10,908 bases of DNA, from contig NZ_CAMXYY010000049.1 of assembly GCF_947253395.1 (NCBI RefSeq), forward strand, positions 1 through 10,908, in the 5' to 3' direction. Shown in pieces: positions 1-5,409 of the stretch. How positions within the stretch are numbered: the stretch's first letter is position 1; the number at the start of each line of letters is the position of its first letter. A program made the position numbers and the translations under genes. The notes under the pieces were generated by a model that saw only the letters and a program-made list of their open reading frames with translations, had not been told where the DNA came from and made no database searches. Source of the DNA: an uncultured Olegusella sp. (GTDB lineage Bacteria > Actinomycetota > Coriobacteriia > Coriobacteriales > Atopobiaceae).

Positions 1-924
1 CAGATGGACGGTGCAATCCTCGTTATCGCAGCAACCGACGGCCCCATGGCCCAGACTCGTGAGCACATCCTACTCGCCCGTCAGGTCGGCGTTCCTTACA
101 TCATCGTCTTCCTGAATAAGTGCGACATGGTCGATGACGACGAGCTTATCGAGCTCGTTGAGATGGAGACCCGTGACCTTCTCTCCGAGTATGACTTCCC
201 CGGAGACGACCTGCCCATCATCCGTGGTTCTGCTCTCAAGGCTCTTGAGTCCACCAGCACCGATCCCGATGCTCCTGAGTACAAGTGCATCTGGGAGCTC
301 ATGGATGCAGTCGATTCCTACATCCCCACGCCTGCCCGTGACAACGAGAAGCCCTTCCTGATGGCTATCGAGGACGTCATGACCATTTCTGGTCGTGGTA
401 CCGTTGCTACCGGTCGTGTCGAGCGCGGCGAGCTTAAGCTCAACGAGCCTGTCGAGATTGTTGGTATCAAGGAGACCCAGAAGTCTGTTGCTACCGGCAT
501 CGAGATGTTCCGTAAGACCATGGACTTCTGCGAGGCTGGCGACAACGTTGGTATCCTGCTCCGTGGTGTCAAGCGTGAGGACATCGAGCGCGGTCAGGTC
601 CTCTGCAAGCCCGGTAGCGTTACTCCTCACCACGCATTCACCGGTGAGATTTATGTTCTGACCAAGGACGAGGGTGGTCGTCACACGCCGTTCTTCTCTG
701 GCTACCGTCCTCAGTTCTACTTCCGCACCACCGACGTCACTGGCGACATTCAGGAGCTCACCGACGCTAACGGTACCAAGGTTGAGATGGCTATGCCTGG
801 CGACCACGTCACCATCAAGGCTGACCTGATTCACCCCATCGCTATGGAGCCTGGCCTCAAGTTCGCTATCCGTGAGGGCGGCCACACCGTCGGCGACGGT
901 CGTGTTTCCACCATCATCAGCTAG
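1..924 (+). CDS. tuf: Elongation factor Tu (EF-Tu), 3' part; 5' end outside the window
   Basis: EF-Tu is the GTPase that delivers aminoacyl-tRNA to the ribosomal A site. The reading frame is open from base 1 (CAG, Gln) and 307 residues are visible, so roughly the first 97 of about 400 are missing. The P-loop, switch I and DCPGH motifs therefore lie upstream. Visible G-domain signatures are NKCD (guanine specificity, near residue 38 of the fragment) and GSALKALE (G5). Domain 2 starts near KPFLMAIEDV with the motif SGRGTVATGRVERG, and domain 3 contains DEGGRHTPFFSGYRPQFYFRTTDVTG and ends in the typical REGGHTVGDGRVS. The gene ends in TAG followed by an intrinsic terminator, so it is probably last in its transcript (in many bacteria tuf closes the rpsL-rpsG-fusA-tuf operon; not visible here). 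The codons are strongly biased, as expected for a very highly expressed gene. The identification is certain. Confidence 0.98.
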   Translation, partial: QMDGAILVIAATDGPMAQTREHILLARQVGVPYIIVFLNKCDMVDDDELIELVEMETRDLLSEYDFPGDDLPIIRGSALKALESTSTDPDAPEYKCIWELMDAVDSYIPTPARDNEKPFLMAIEDVMTISGRGTVATGRVERGELKLNEPVEIVGIKETQKSVATGIEMFRKTMDFCEAGDNVGILLRGVKREDIERGQVLCKPGSVTPHHAFTGEIYVLTKDEGGRHTPFFSGYRPQFYFRTTDVTGDIQELTDANGTKVEMAMPGDHVTIKADLIHPIAMEPGLKFAIREGGHTVGDGRVSTIIS

Positions 925-943
925 TACTTTTGTAGATAGTCCT

Positions 944-975
944 AACCCGGCATCCCTGTGGTGCCGGGTTTTTTT
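944..975 (+). terminator. Rho-independent terminator after tuf
   Basis: A 9-bp perfect stem, AACCCGGCA (944-952) with TGCCGGGTT (962-970), has a 9-nt loop and is followed by a T run to 975. It lies 20 nt after the tuf stop codon and should separate tuf from the rpmG transcript. Confidence 0.93.
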
Positions 976-987
976 ATGCCAGAGTAG

Positions 988-1022
988 GGAAGTAGATCTA
1001 TCCCTTAGGAAGCAGATCTATC
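988..1022 (+). repeat. 15-bp direct repeat, two copies, between tuf and rpmG
   Basis: GGAAGTAGATCTATC (988-1002) and GGAAGCAGATCTATC (1008-1022) differ at one base and start 20 bp apart, about two helical turns. They lie 120 bp upstream of the rpmG promoter -35 box. The rest of the 925-1224 gap holds the tuf terminator, a small hairpin (GCCCT 1068-1072 with AGGGC 1078-1082) and the rpmG promoter. No credible gene was seen there. The repeat could be a protein-binding pair or a chance duplication. Confidence 0.7.
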
Positions 1023-1141
1023 TAGGACCTAACATTTTGTAAAAGAGCTTGCCTTGAACCTCATGCGGCCCTCTACAAGGGCAGCTGTGCACTTCCAAGC
1101 TTTGATAATTCTGTGATGTATGCAAGCAGACTAATCATTTC

Positions 1142-1171
1142 TTGACAAAGTGCTGCATAAGCTGCTAATGT
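1142..1171 (+). promoter_or_regulatory. Probable promoter of rpmG-tRNA-Trp-secE-nusG-rplKA
   Basis: A perfect -35 box TTGACA (1142-1147) is followed after 18 bp by TAATGT (1166-1171). The -10 box is preceded by TGC (1163-1165), an extended -10 element. Transcription would start near 1178, giving a leader of about 45 nt before rpmG. This is sequence match only. Confidence 0.65.
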
Positions 1172-1224
1172 TTTCAACCGCGTCACTAACGAGTCACGTT
1201 TGTGGCTTTGTAATAGGAGGAGTT

Positions 1225-1374
1225 ATGCGTACACTGGTTACTCTCGCCTGCACCGAGTGCAAGCGTCGCAACTACACCACCAAGAAGAACAAGTCGAACA
1301 ACCCTGATCGTCTTGAGATGAAGAAGTATTGCCCGTGGTGTCACAAGCATACCCTTCACAGGGAGACCCGCTAA
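1225..1374 (+). CDS. rpmG: 50S ribosomal protein L33 (zinc-binding form)
   Basis: L33 is a small protein of the large ribosomal subunit near the E site. The product is 49 residues, the normal length. Two CxxC pairs, C9-T-E-C12 and C36-P-W-C39, mark the zinc-binding (C+) version rather than the zinc-free paralogue. The core reads RRNYTTKKNK, then LEMKKYCPWC, the standard L33 pattern. I chose the ATG at 1225 because AGGAGG (1215-1220) lies 4 nt upstream. An in-frame TTG/GTG-type extension back to 1150 would add 25 residues unlike L33 and would start inside the promoter. The gene precedes tRNA-Trp and secE, a common order in Gram-positive bacteria. Because zinc-free L33 paralogues often replace C+ forms under zinc starvation, a second rpmG may exist elsewhere; that is inference. 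Confidence 0.96.
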   Translation: MRTLVTLACTECKRRNYTTKKNKSNNPDRLEMKKYCPWCHKHTLHRETR

Positions 1375-1389
1375 AATAGGGTCATACAT

Positions 1390-1465
1390 AGGCCAGTAGT
1401 TCAGTTGGTAGAGCGACGGTCTCCAAAACCGTATGTCGAGGGTTCGAGTCCTTCCTGGCCTGCCA
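1390..1465 (+). tRNA. trnW: tRNA-Trp, anticodon CCA
   Basis: A full cloverleaf can be drawn. The acceptor stem is AGGCCAG (1390-1396) with CTGGCCT (1455-1461), all seven pairs intact, then discriminator G1462 and an encoded CCA (1463-1465). The D stem is 1399-1402 with 1411-1414. The anticodon stem is ACGGT/ACCGT (1416-1420, 1428-1432) around the loop CTCCAAA, which places CCA at 1423-1425. The T arm is GAGGG-TTCGAGT-CCTTC (1438-1454) with one G-T pair. CCA reads UGG, so the tRNA carries tryptophan. G as discriminator base is standard for bacterial tRNA-Trp. It sits 15 nt after rpmG with no promoter of its own that I could find, so it is probably cut from the rpmG-secE transcript. Confidence 0.98.
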
Positions 1466-1473
1466 GAAATACC

Positions 1474-1504
1474 ACCGGCTATCACCCCTTGGGTGCTGGC
1501 CGGT
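1474..1504 (+). other. Hairpin between tRNA-Trp and secE
   Basis: ACCGGC (1474-1479) pairs with GCCGGT (1499-1504), and CACCC (1483-1487) pairs with GGGTG (1491-1495), separated by a small internal loop. Only TTT follows before GCATG, so it is a poor terminator. It may help tRNA 3'-end processing or protect the downstream mRNA. Confidence 0.6.
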
Positions 1505-1556
1505 TTGCATGATAAAGACGAAGTTTTACCCATGAGAGCCCGGAAGAGGTTCGCGA

Positions 1557-1925
1557 ATGTCGAACAAGGATCGTAACAAGAGAAGCGTCCGCAAAGCCCG
1601 CGCCGCAGAGCGTGAGAGGGTTGCCGAGGCTCAGGCTGCGGCAAGCACAGAGGAGCCCAAGGCAAAGCAGCGCCTTGCCAAGTCTTCGTCTTCTAAGGCT
1701 GCAAAACCCGCCAAAGCAAAAAAGACTGGTTTCTTTGGCCGCATTCGCAACTATTTTGCCGATGTGCGGTCTGAGATGCATCGCGTCACGTGGCCTTCTA
1801 AGGACGAGCTACGCAATTGGTCTGTTGGCGTTATTGTCACCTTAGTTATCTTTGGCATTTGTGTTTGGCTTGTTGATATGGGCTTCGTCTCCATATTGGT
1901 TGGCTTTACGGGCCTGAGGGGGTAG
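1557..1925 (+). CDS. secE: Protein translocase subunit SecE
   Basis: SecE is the small subunit that clamps SecY in the SecYEG export channel of the cytoplasmic membrane. The product is 122 residues. The conserved part is the amphipathic surface helix (about 58-73, FFGRIRNYFADVRSE), then the hinge M74-H-R-V-T-W-P-S-K-D-E84, then one membrane segment about 90-115 (VGVIVTLVIFGICVWLVDMGF). Minimal SecE proteins are about 60 residues. Here the first 57 residues are an extra tail rich in Lys, Arg, Ala and Ser, probably disordered and cytosolic; tails of this kind are common in actinobacterial SecE. The ATG at 1557 has AGAGG (1545-1549) 7 nt upstream. nusG follows after only 2 nt, so the two are translationally close, as in most bacteria. 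Confidence 0.95.
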   Translation: MSNKDRNKRSVRKARAAERERVAEAQAAASTEEPKAKQRLAKSSSSKAAKPAKAKKTGFFGRIRNYFADVRSEMHRVTWPSKDELRNWSVGVIVTLVIFGICVWLVDMGFVSILVGFTGLRG

Positions 1926-1927
1926 TC

Positions 1928-2476
1928 ATGGCAAAGCGTTGGTATGTCGTTCACACCTATTCAGGCTATGAAAACAAAGTCAAAACTGACCTTGAGCACC
2001 GTATTGATACCCACAACATGAGGGATCAGATTGTTGATATCCAGATTCCTATGGAGGAGGTTACCAAGCTCAAGGAAGGTGGCGAGCGTATCACCAAGGA
2101 CGAGAAGGTCTTTCCTGGCTATGTCCTTGTGCGCATGGAGATTGATGACAACACCTGGGCTGTTGTCCGCAATACCCCTGGCGTAACGGGTTTTGCTGGC
2201 ATTGGCGGCAAGCCTACACCCTTGCGTCGTAGCGAGTACAACAAGATTATGCGTCGCATCAATCCTCGCAGCGATTCTGCTGCTCCCGCCAAGATTACAA
2301 CCACCGACATTGAGGTAGGTCAGTCCATTCACGTTGTCTCTGGTCCTTTGGCTGATTTTGACGGTACCGTGTCTGAAATTATGCCTGAGTCTGGCAAGAT
2401 CAAGGTAATGCTTACCATCTTTGGTCGCGAGACGCCCGTCGAGCTCACCATGGATCAGGTTGCTTCGATTAATTAG
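1928..2476 (+). CDS. nusG: Transcription termination/antitermination factor NusG
   Basis: NusG binds the clamp of RNA polymerase through its N-terminal domain and links it to Rho or to ribosomal protein S10 through its C-terminal KOW domain. The product is 182 residues, the usual length for the compact form. The NGN domain spans about 1-115: K3-R-W-Y-V-V-H-T-Y-S-G-Y-E15, then FPGY (62-65) and VRNTPGVTGF (80-89). The KOW domain spans about 127-181, with DIEVGQSIHVVSGPLADFDG in the first strands and FGRETPVEL near the end. It has neither the long N-terminal acidic extension of many actinobacterial NusG proteins nor an inserted domain II. The start is fixed by the GAGGGGG at 1916-1922, which overlaps the secE stop codon, and by the normal MAKRWYVVHTYSG beginning. 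It is cotranscribed with secE. Confidence 0.97.
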   Translation: MAKRWYVVHTYSGYENKVKTDLEHRIDTHNMRDQIVDIQIPMEEVTKLKEGGERITKDEKVFPGYVLVRMEIDDNTWAVVRNTPGVTGFAGIGGKPTPLRRSEYNKIMRRINPRSDSAAPAKITTTDIEVGQSIHVVSGPLADFDGTVSEIMPESGKIKVMLTIFGRETPVELTMDQVASIN

Positions 2477-2491
2477 TAGTTTGGCTTCAAT

Positions 2492-2530
2492 ACGGGTCCG
2501 ACATCGGTGAGGATTGCTTCTCGTACCCGT
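2492..2530 (+). promoter_or_regulatory. Structured leader between nusG and rplK; candidate L1 autoregulation site
   Basis: ACGGGT (2492-2497) pairs perfectly with ACCCGT (2525-2530). Inside, CCG-acat-CGG (2498-2507) and GAGG-attg-CTTC (2509-2520, one G-T pair) each form a small hairpin, giving a three-way junction 40 nt before the rplK start. In E. coli, L1 represses the rplKA mRNA at a site in the rplK leader that mimics its 23S rRNA site. The position fits that role, but I cannot confirm the specific L1-contact bases. Confidence 0.4.
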
Positions 2531-2570
2531 TTGCAGATAGCAAGTTCGAGACTTACACAGGAGGCATCCA

Positions 2571-2999
2571 ATGCCCAAAAAGAAGGTTACACACTTTATT
2601 AAGCTTCAGATTCCCGCTGGTCAGGCAAATCCTGCACCTCCCGTTGGTCCTGCACTGGGCGCTGCTCAGGTTAACATCATGCAGTTCTGCCAGGCATTCA
2701 ATGCGCAGACCAAGGACAAGATGGGCGACGTAGTGCCCGTTGAGATTACTGTTTTTGAGGATCGTACTTTTGAGTTTGTTCTCAAGACTCCTCCCGCAGC
2801 CTTTCTTATCAAAAAGGAGCTTGGTCTCAAGAGCGCTTCTGCCGTACCCCAGCGCGACAAGGTGGGCCAGCTTACCGACGAGCAGCTGACCAAGATTGCT
2901 GAAATTAAGATGCCCGACCTCAATGCTAATGATATCGATGCTGCAAAAAAGATTGTTGCGGGCACTGCTCGCTCCATGGGCGTCACCATTGCTGAGTAG
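2571..2999 (+). CDS. rplK: 50S ribosomal protein L11
   Basis: L11 sits at the base of the L10-L12 stalk, binds the GTPase-associated region of 23S rRNA with L10, and takes part in factor binding and the stringent response. The product is 142 residues, the normal length. The N-terminal domain has IKLQIPAGQANPAPPVGPALG (about 10-30), including the proline pair P23-P24 in the thiostrepton-binding face. The C-terminal rRNA-binding domain starts near residue 72 (TPPAAFLIKKELGLKSAS) and ends with AKKIVAGTARSMGV (125-138), the L11 signature. AGGAGG at 2559-2564 lies 6 nt before the ATG. It follows nusG by 94 nt with no terminator and precedes rplA, the usual secE-nusG-rplK-rplA cluster. Confidence 0.97.
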   Translation: MPKKKVTHFIKLQIPAGQANPAPPVGPALGAAQVNIMQFCQAFNAQTKDKMGDVVPVEITVFEDRTFEFVLKTPPAAFLIKKELGLKSASAVPQRDKVGQLTDEQLTKIAEIKMPDLNANDIDAAKKIVAGTARSMGVTIAE

Positions 3000-3017
3000 C
3001 TTTATGTAGTAGTTTTT

Positions 3018-3044
3018 CTCGCAAGCGGATTGGCCGTGAGCGAG
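3018..3044 (+). other. Hairpin in the rplK-rplA gap
   Basis: CTCGC (3018-3022) pairs with GCGAG (3040-3044), and CGG (3026-3028) with CCG (3034-3036) inside. No T run follows, so this is not a terminator. It could affect mRNA stability or rplA translation; no specific role can be read from the sequence. Confidence 0.4.
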
Positions 3045-3090
3045 TGTTGATGTGGGAGGGCACGCCGCCCGTTGACCACAAGGAGGAACA

Positions 3091-3798
3091 ATGGCAAAGC
3101 ACGGTAAGAAATACAACGAGGCTGCAGCAAAGTTTGATTCAAGCAAGCTGTACACCCCCATGCAGGCAATGAATCTCGTCAAAGACCTTGCAGGCGCAAA
3201 GTTTGATGAGAGCGTTGACATTGCAATTCGCCTAGGTGTTGATACCCGTAAGGCCGACCAGAACGTTCGTGGCTCTATCAGCCTTCCCAATGGCACCGGC
3301 AAGTCTGTCCGCGTTGCTGTTTTTGCTGAGGGCGAGAAGGCTCGCGAGGCTCAGGAGGCCGGCGCTGACATCGTGGGCGCTGATGATCTTGTTGCTGAGA
3401 TTCAAAAGGGCAACATCGACTTTGACGCAGTCATCGCTACTCCCAATATGATGGGCAAAGTTGGTCGTCTCGGCCGTATACTTGGCCCCCGTGGCTTGAT
3501 GCCCAACCCCAAGCTGGGTACGGTCACCATGGACGTTGCAAAGATGGTGAGTGAGCTTAAGGCTGGTCGTGTTGAGTATCGTGCTGACCGCTATGGCATC
3601 TGCCATGTTGCCATGGGCAAAGTTTCCTTCGAGGCGTCCAAACTTGCAGAGAACTATGGCGCTCTCCTCACCGAGCTGCTGCGCGTGAAGCCCTCTTCTG
3701 CAAAGGGTCGTTATGTCAAGTCTGTTGTGGTCTCTTCCACCATGGGCCCTGGCATCAAGATTGACTCGTCCATTACGCGCGACTTCCTCGAGGCCTAA
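3091..3798 (+). CDS. rplA: 50S ribosomal protein L1
   Basis: L1 forms the mobile L1 stalk of the large subunit, which helps move deacylated tRNA out of the E site. In many bacteria it also represses its own operon by binding the rplK leader. The product is 235 residues, typical for bacteria. Visible signatures are the N-terminal KKYNEAAAKFD and R60-G-S-I-S-L-P-N-G-T-G70, the L1 family signature GPRGLMPNPKLGTV (132-145), the second RNA-facing strand EYRADRYGICHVAMGKVSF (162-180) and the C-terminal TMGPGI (217-222). AGGAGG (3081-3086) lies 4 nt before the ATG. It is 91 nt after rplK and is followed by a very strong terminator, so it closes this operon. The core EYRAD...GICHVAMG differs slightly from the common EYRVDK..NIHVPIG, within family variation. 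Confidence 0.97.
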   Translation: MAKHGKKYNEAAAKFDSSKLYTPMQAMNLVKDLAGAKFDESVDIAIRLGVDTRKADQNVRGSISLPNGTGKSVRVAVFAEGEKAREAQEAGADIVGADDLVAEIQKGNIDFDAVIATPNMMGKVGRLGRILGPRGLMPNPKLGTVTMDVAKMVSELKAGRVEYRADRYGICHVAMGKVSFEASKLAENYGALLTELLRVKPSSAKGRYVKSVVVSSTMGPGIKIDSSITRDFLEA

Positions 3799-3828
3799 GT
3801 CTCGGCTTCGCATATGCAAGCTTTAGCA

Positions 3829-3865
3829 CCCCGCAGTTCATCTAAGAACTGCGGGGCTCTTTTTT
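3829..3865 (+). terminator. Strong Rho-independent terminator after rplA
   Basis: An 11-bp perfect stem, CCCCGCAGTTC (3829-3839) with GAACTGCGGGG (3846-3856), has loop ATCTAA and is followed by CTCTTTTTT to 3865. It lies 30 nt after the rplA stop and should isolate the rplKA transcript from rplJL. Confidence 0.95.
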
Positions 3866-3914
3866 GTCAAGCAGAGCGCCTCGGCTGTGCGCAGCGTTGG
3901 CTCTGTCATTTTAT

Positions 3915-3943
3915 CTGCCATCCTTAGGTAAAACTGCTAGTAT
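3915..3943 (+). promoter_or_regulatory. Probable promoter of rplJL
   Basis: CTGCCA (3915-3920, 4 of 6 to TTGACA) is separated by 17 bp from TAGTAT (3938-3943), which is preceded by TGC (3935-3937), an extended -10. Start would be near 3950, giving a leader of about 320 nt. A weaker second candidate is TTGACG (4043-4048), 17 bp, AAGAAT (4066-4071), which would give a shorter leader of about 190 nt. Confidence 0.6.
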
Positions 3944-4084
3944 GACTTGCCTCATAACGCAGTGGTCTCTAATGCAGCGCACTCGAAACACGCAGAAATT
4001 GTGACCCTTTGCAGCATTTCGTCGGCACGCAAAACCTCCGACTTGACGGGTTGTGTCTTGCGTGCAAGAATGACTAACGGTAAA

Positions 4085-4207
4085 AAGCACGTCCGCTGCC
4101 AGAGACAGCCGGTGCCGCAAGGCTTAAAGGGGAGACCCGCCTGCCGAGGTGGTCATTAGAATGTACTTTCTAAGACCCCGCCTGGCACGCCAGGTGGGGT
4201 CTTTGCG
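4085..4207 (+). ncRNA. rplJ leader RNA (L10 leader) with termination/antitermination hairpins
   Basis: This is the cis-regulatory leader that binds the L10-L12 complex and controls rplJL. It has the features I recall for L10 leaders: CAGAGACAGCCGGTG (4101-4115 area), a GCC-GCAA-GGC stem with GNRA loop (4114-4123), and CCTGCCGAGG (4140-4149). GCTG (4095-4098) pairs with CAGC (4106-4109). Three further helices exclude one another. (1) GAC-CCGCCT with AGGTGG-TC, 4134-4154, one bulged C. (2) 4147-4161 with 4168-4183, fourteen pairs around loop TGTACT. (3) The GC-rich hairpin 4172-4203. Helix 2 would block helix 3, and helix 1 would block helix 2. In Bacillus subtilis, L10(L12)4 binding to the rplJ leader promotes termination in a comparable way, so 1 is the likely ligand-stabilised anti-antiterminator. 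The exact 5' border is not known. Confidence 0.8.
4172..4207 (+). terminator. Attenuator hairpin in the rplJ leader
   Basis: A 14-bp stem, AAGACCCCGCCTGG (4172-4185) with CCAGGTGGGGTCTT (4190-4203), contains one G-T pair and has loop CACG. The trailing tract is only TCTTTGCG, so U-rich support is weak, and termination may be partial or depend on a factor such as NusA or NusG. It is the terminator arm of the rplJ leader switch. Confidence 0.65.
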
Positions 4208-4208
4208 T

Positions 4209-4250
4209 ATGCAGGGCCCGCCAGCACCGGCGGCGCGTGCCCGATTGCAT
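4209..4250 (+). promoter_or_regulatory. Long hairpin directly upstream of the rplJ ribosome-binding site
   Basis: ATGCA (4209-4213) pairs with TGCAT (4246-4250), GGGC (4214-4217) with GCCC (4239-4242), and CCGCC (4218-4222) with GGCGG (4229-4233), with bulges at 4234-4238 and 4243-4245. It ends 5 nt before GGGAGG (4255-4260). It leaves the ribosome site open but adjacent, so a role in translation initiation or mRNA 5'-end protection is possible. Confidence 0.55.
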
Positions 4251-4268
4251 GCAAGGGAGGTGTAACTC

Positions 4269-4790
4269 ATGCCAGCTCAGTCCAACAAGGACATGTTCGA
4301 GAAGATCAAGGCTGATGTCGAGGCTTCTGAAGGCCTGTTTGTCATTGATTATCGCGGACTGTCCGTCAAGCAGACCCAGCAGCTGCGTCGTAGCCTCACC
4401 GAGGCGGGCGCACACATGAAGGTCTACAAGAACAACATTGTCAGGATTGTTCTCGAAGAGGCAGGTAAGCCCGACATCAGCGAGTCGTTGCAGGGTACCT
4501 GTGCGTATGTTTTCTTTGACAAGGATCCTGTCGATACCGCAAAGGCTTTGAAGGAGCAGGCCCAGAAGCTCGGAAAGATCGAGTTTATCAGCGCTATTGC
4601 TGATGGCCAGGCTCTTGATGCCGAGGGTGCCAAGGCTTATGCAGAACTGCCCAGTCGTGATGAACTTATCGCTAAGCTCGTTTACGTTATCGGCAGCCCG
4701 CTGTCCGGTATTGCCCAGGTCGCTGCAGGTCCCGCAAGAGGCCTTGCCACGGTCCTTCAGGCTATCGCCGATCAGAAGAACGCTGCATAG
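4269..4790 (+). CDS. rplJ: 50S ribosomal protein L10
   Basis: L10 anchors the L7/L12 dimers to 23S rRNA and forms the base of the ribosomal stalk; with L12 bound it also represses its own mRNA. The product is 173 residues, the usual size. Family features are the N-terminal rRNA-binding part with D27-Y-R-G-L-S-V-K (27-34) and KVYKNN (51-56), the conserved LPSRDEL (127-133), and a long C-terminal helix about 135-170 (LVYVIGSPLSGIAQVAAG... ATVLQAIADQK) that carries the L12 dimer sites. GGGAGG (4255-4260) lies 8 nt before the ATG. The gene follows the L10-leader element and precedes rplL by 82 nt, so it is the first gene of a two-gene operon. The number of L12 dimers cannot be told by eye. Confidence 0.97.
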   Translation: MPAQSNKDMFEKIKADVEASEGLFVIDYRGLSVKQTQQLRRSLTEAGAHMKVYKNNIVRIVLEEAGKPDISESLQGTCAYVFFDKDPVDTAKALKEQAQKLGKIEFISAIADGQALDAEGAKAYAELPSRDELIAKLVYVIGSPLSGIAQVAAGPARGLATVLQAIADQKNAA

Positions 4791-4836
4791 CTCGTATGAT
4801 TGTACGTCGCGCGCAAAGCGCATTTGTTGTTAACCA

Positions 4837-4852
4837 GGGCACCTGCGTGCCC
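4837..4852 (+). other. Small hairpin before rplL
   Basis: GGGCAC (4837-4842) pairs perfectly with GTGCCC (4847-4852) over the tetraloop CTGC, 8 nt before the rplL ribosome site AGGAG (4861-4865). There is no T run. Since L12 is made in excess over L10, a structure here could mark processing or help strong rplL translation; this is inference. Confidence 0.5.
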
Positions 4853-4872
4853 ACCATAAAAGGAGAAATGAC

Positions 4873-5253
4873 ATGGCTGTCACCAAGGAAGAGATCATTG
4901 AGGCCCTAAAGGAGATGCCCGCTCTCGAGCTTTCTGAGCTGGTTCACGAGCTGGAGGACGTCTTTGGCGTTTCTGCAGCTGCTCCCGTTGCTGTTGCTGC
5001 TGCTCCTGCAGCTGGCGCTGCTGCTCCCGCTGAGGAGGAGAAGACCAACTTTGACGTTGAGCTTACCGCTTTCGGTAGCAACAAGATTGCTGTCATCAAG
5101 GTTGTCCGCAAGCTCACCGGCCTTGGCCTGAAGGAGGCAAAGGAGAAGGTTGAGTCCGCTCCCGCAGTCCTGCTCGAGGGTGCTAACAAGGACGACGCTG
5201 AGGCTGCCAAGAAGGAGCTCGAGGAGTCTGGTGCCACCGTCACCCTGAAGTAA
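4873..5253 (+). CDS. rplL: 50S ribosomal protein L7/L12
   Basis: L12 is the multicopy stalk protein that recruits and activates the translational GTPases. The product is 126 residues, normal. It has the three expected parts: an N-terminal dimerisation and L10-binding domain (1-32, MAVTKEEIIEALKEMPALELSELVHELED), a flexible Ala/Pro hinge (34-53) and the C-terminal factor-binding domain (about 58-126) with N70-K-I-A-V-I-K76 and the signature GLGLKEAKEKVES (83-95). AGGAG (4861-4865) lies 7 nt before the ATG at 4873; another ATG at 4868 is too close and out of frame. The codons are very strongly biased, as expected for one of the most abundant proteins. It closes the rplJL operon; a perfect terminator follows 70 nt later. 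Confidence 0.98.
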   Translation: MAVTKEEIIEALKEMPALELSELVHELEDVFGVSAAAPVAVAAAPAAGAAAPAEEEKTNFDVELTAFGSNKIAVIKVVRKLTGLGLKEAKEKVESAPAVLLEGANKDDAEAAKKELEESGATVTLK

Positions 5254-5323
5254 ATTTGCTCTTTTAACATATTGCTTTTGCGGGTGAAAGCTCGTGACTG
5301 AGGCCACGAGGACCTCACCGAAC

Positions 5324-5357
5324 ACAGAGTCCGGGATTTATCTCGGACTCTGTTTTT
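5324..5357 (+). terminator. Rho-independent terminator after rplL
   Basis: ACAGAGTCCG (5324-5333) pairs with CGGACTCTGT (5344-5353); three further pairs close the loop to TTTA, and TTTTT ends at 5357. A second hairpin, CTCGTG (5291-5296) with CACGAG (5305-5310), lies just before it. This should largely uncouple rplJL from rpoBC. Confidence 0.94.
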
Positions 5358-5365
5358 GTGACGAA

Positions 5366-5386
5366 TCATTTGCGGCTCATTTGCGG
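5366..5386 (+). repeat. 10-bp direct repeat TCATTTGCGG, two copies
   Basis: TCATTTGCGG occurs at 5366-5375 and 5377-5386, one base apart, an 11-bp period that places both copies on the same face of the helix. It lies in the non-coding stretch after the rplL terminator. Confidence 0.75.
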
Positions 5387-5409
5387 ATTGTTACTAGGTC
5401 GCCCAACCG

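Noticed and set aside
1150..1224. Upstream extension of rpmG by 25 codons
   Set aside because: It overlaps the predicted promoter, is not L33-like, and AGGAGG directly precedes the ATG at 1225.
1372..1377. TAAAAT as a -10 box for a separate tRNA-Trp promoter
   Set aside because: The only -35-like element, TTCACA (1355-1360), is 11 bp away, too close for a normal promoter, and TAAAAT contains the rpmG stop codon.
3947..4159. Open frame of 70 codons in the rplJ leader
   Set aside because: It starts with TTG, has no ribosome site, and its sequence is explained by the structured L10 leader RNA.
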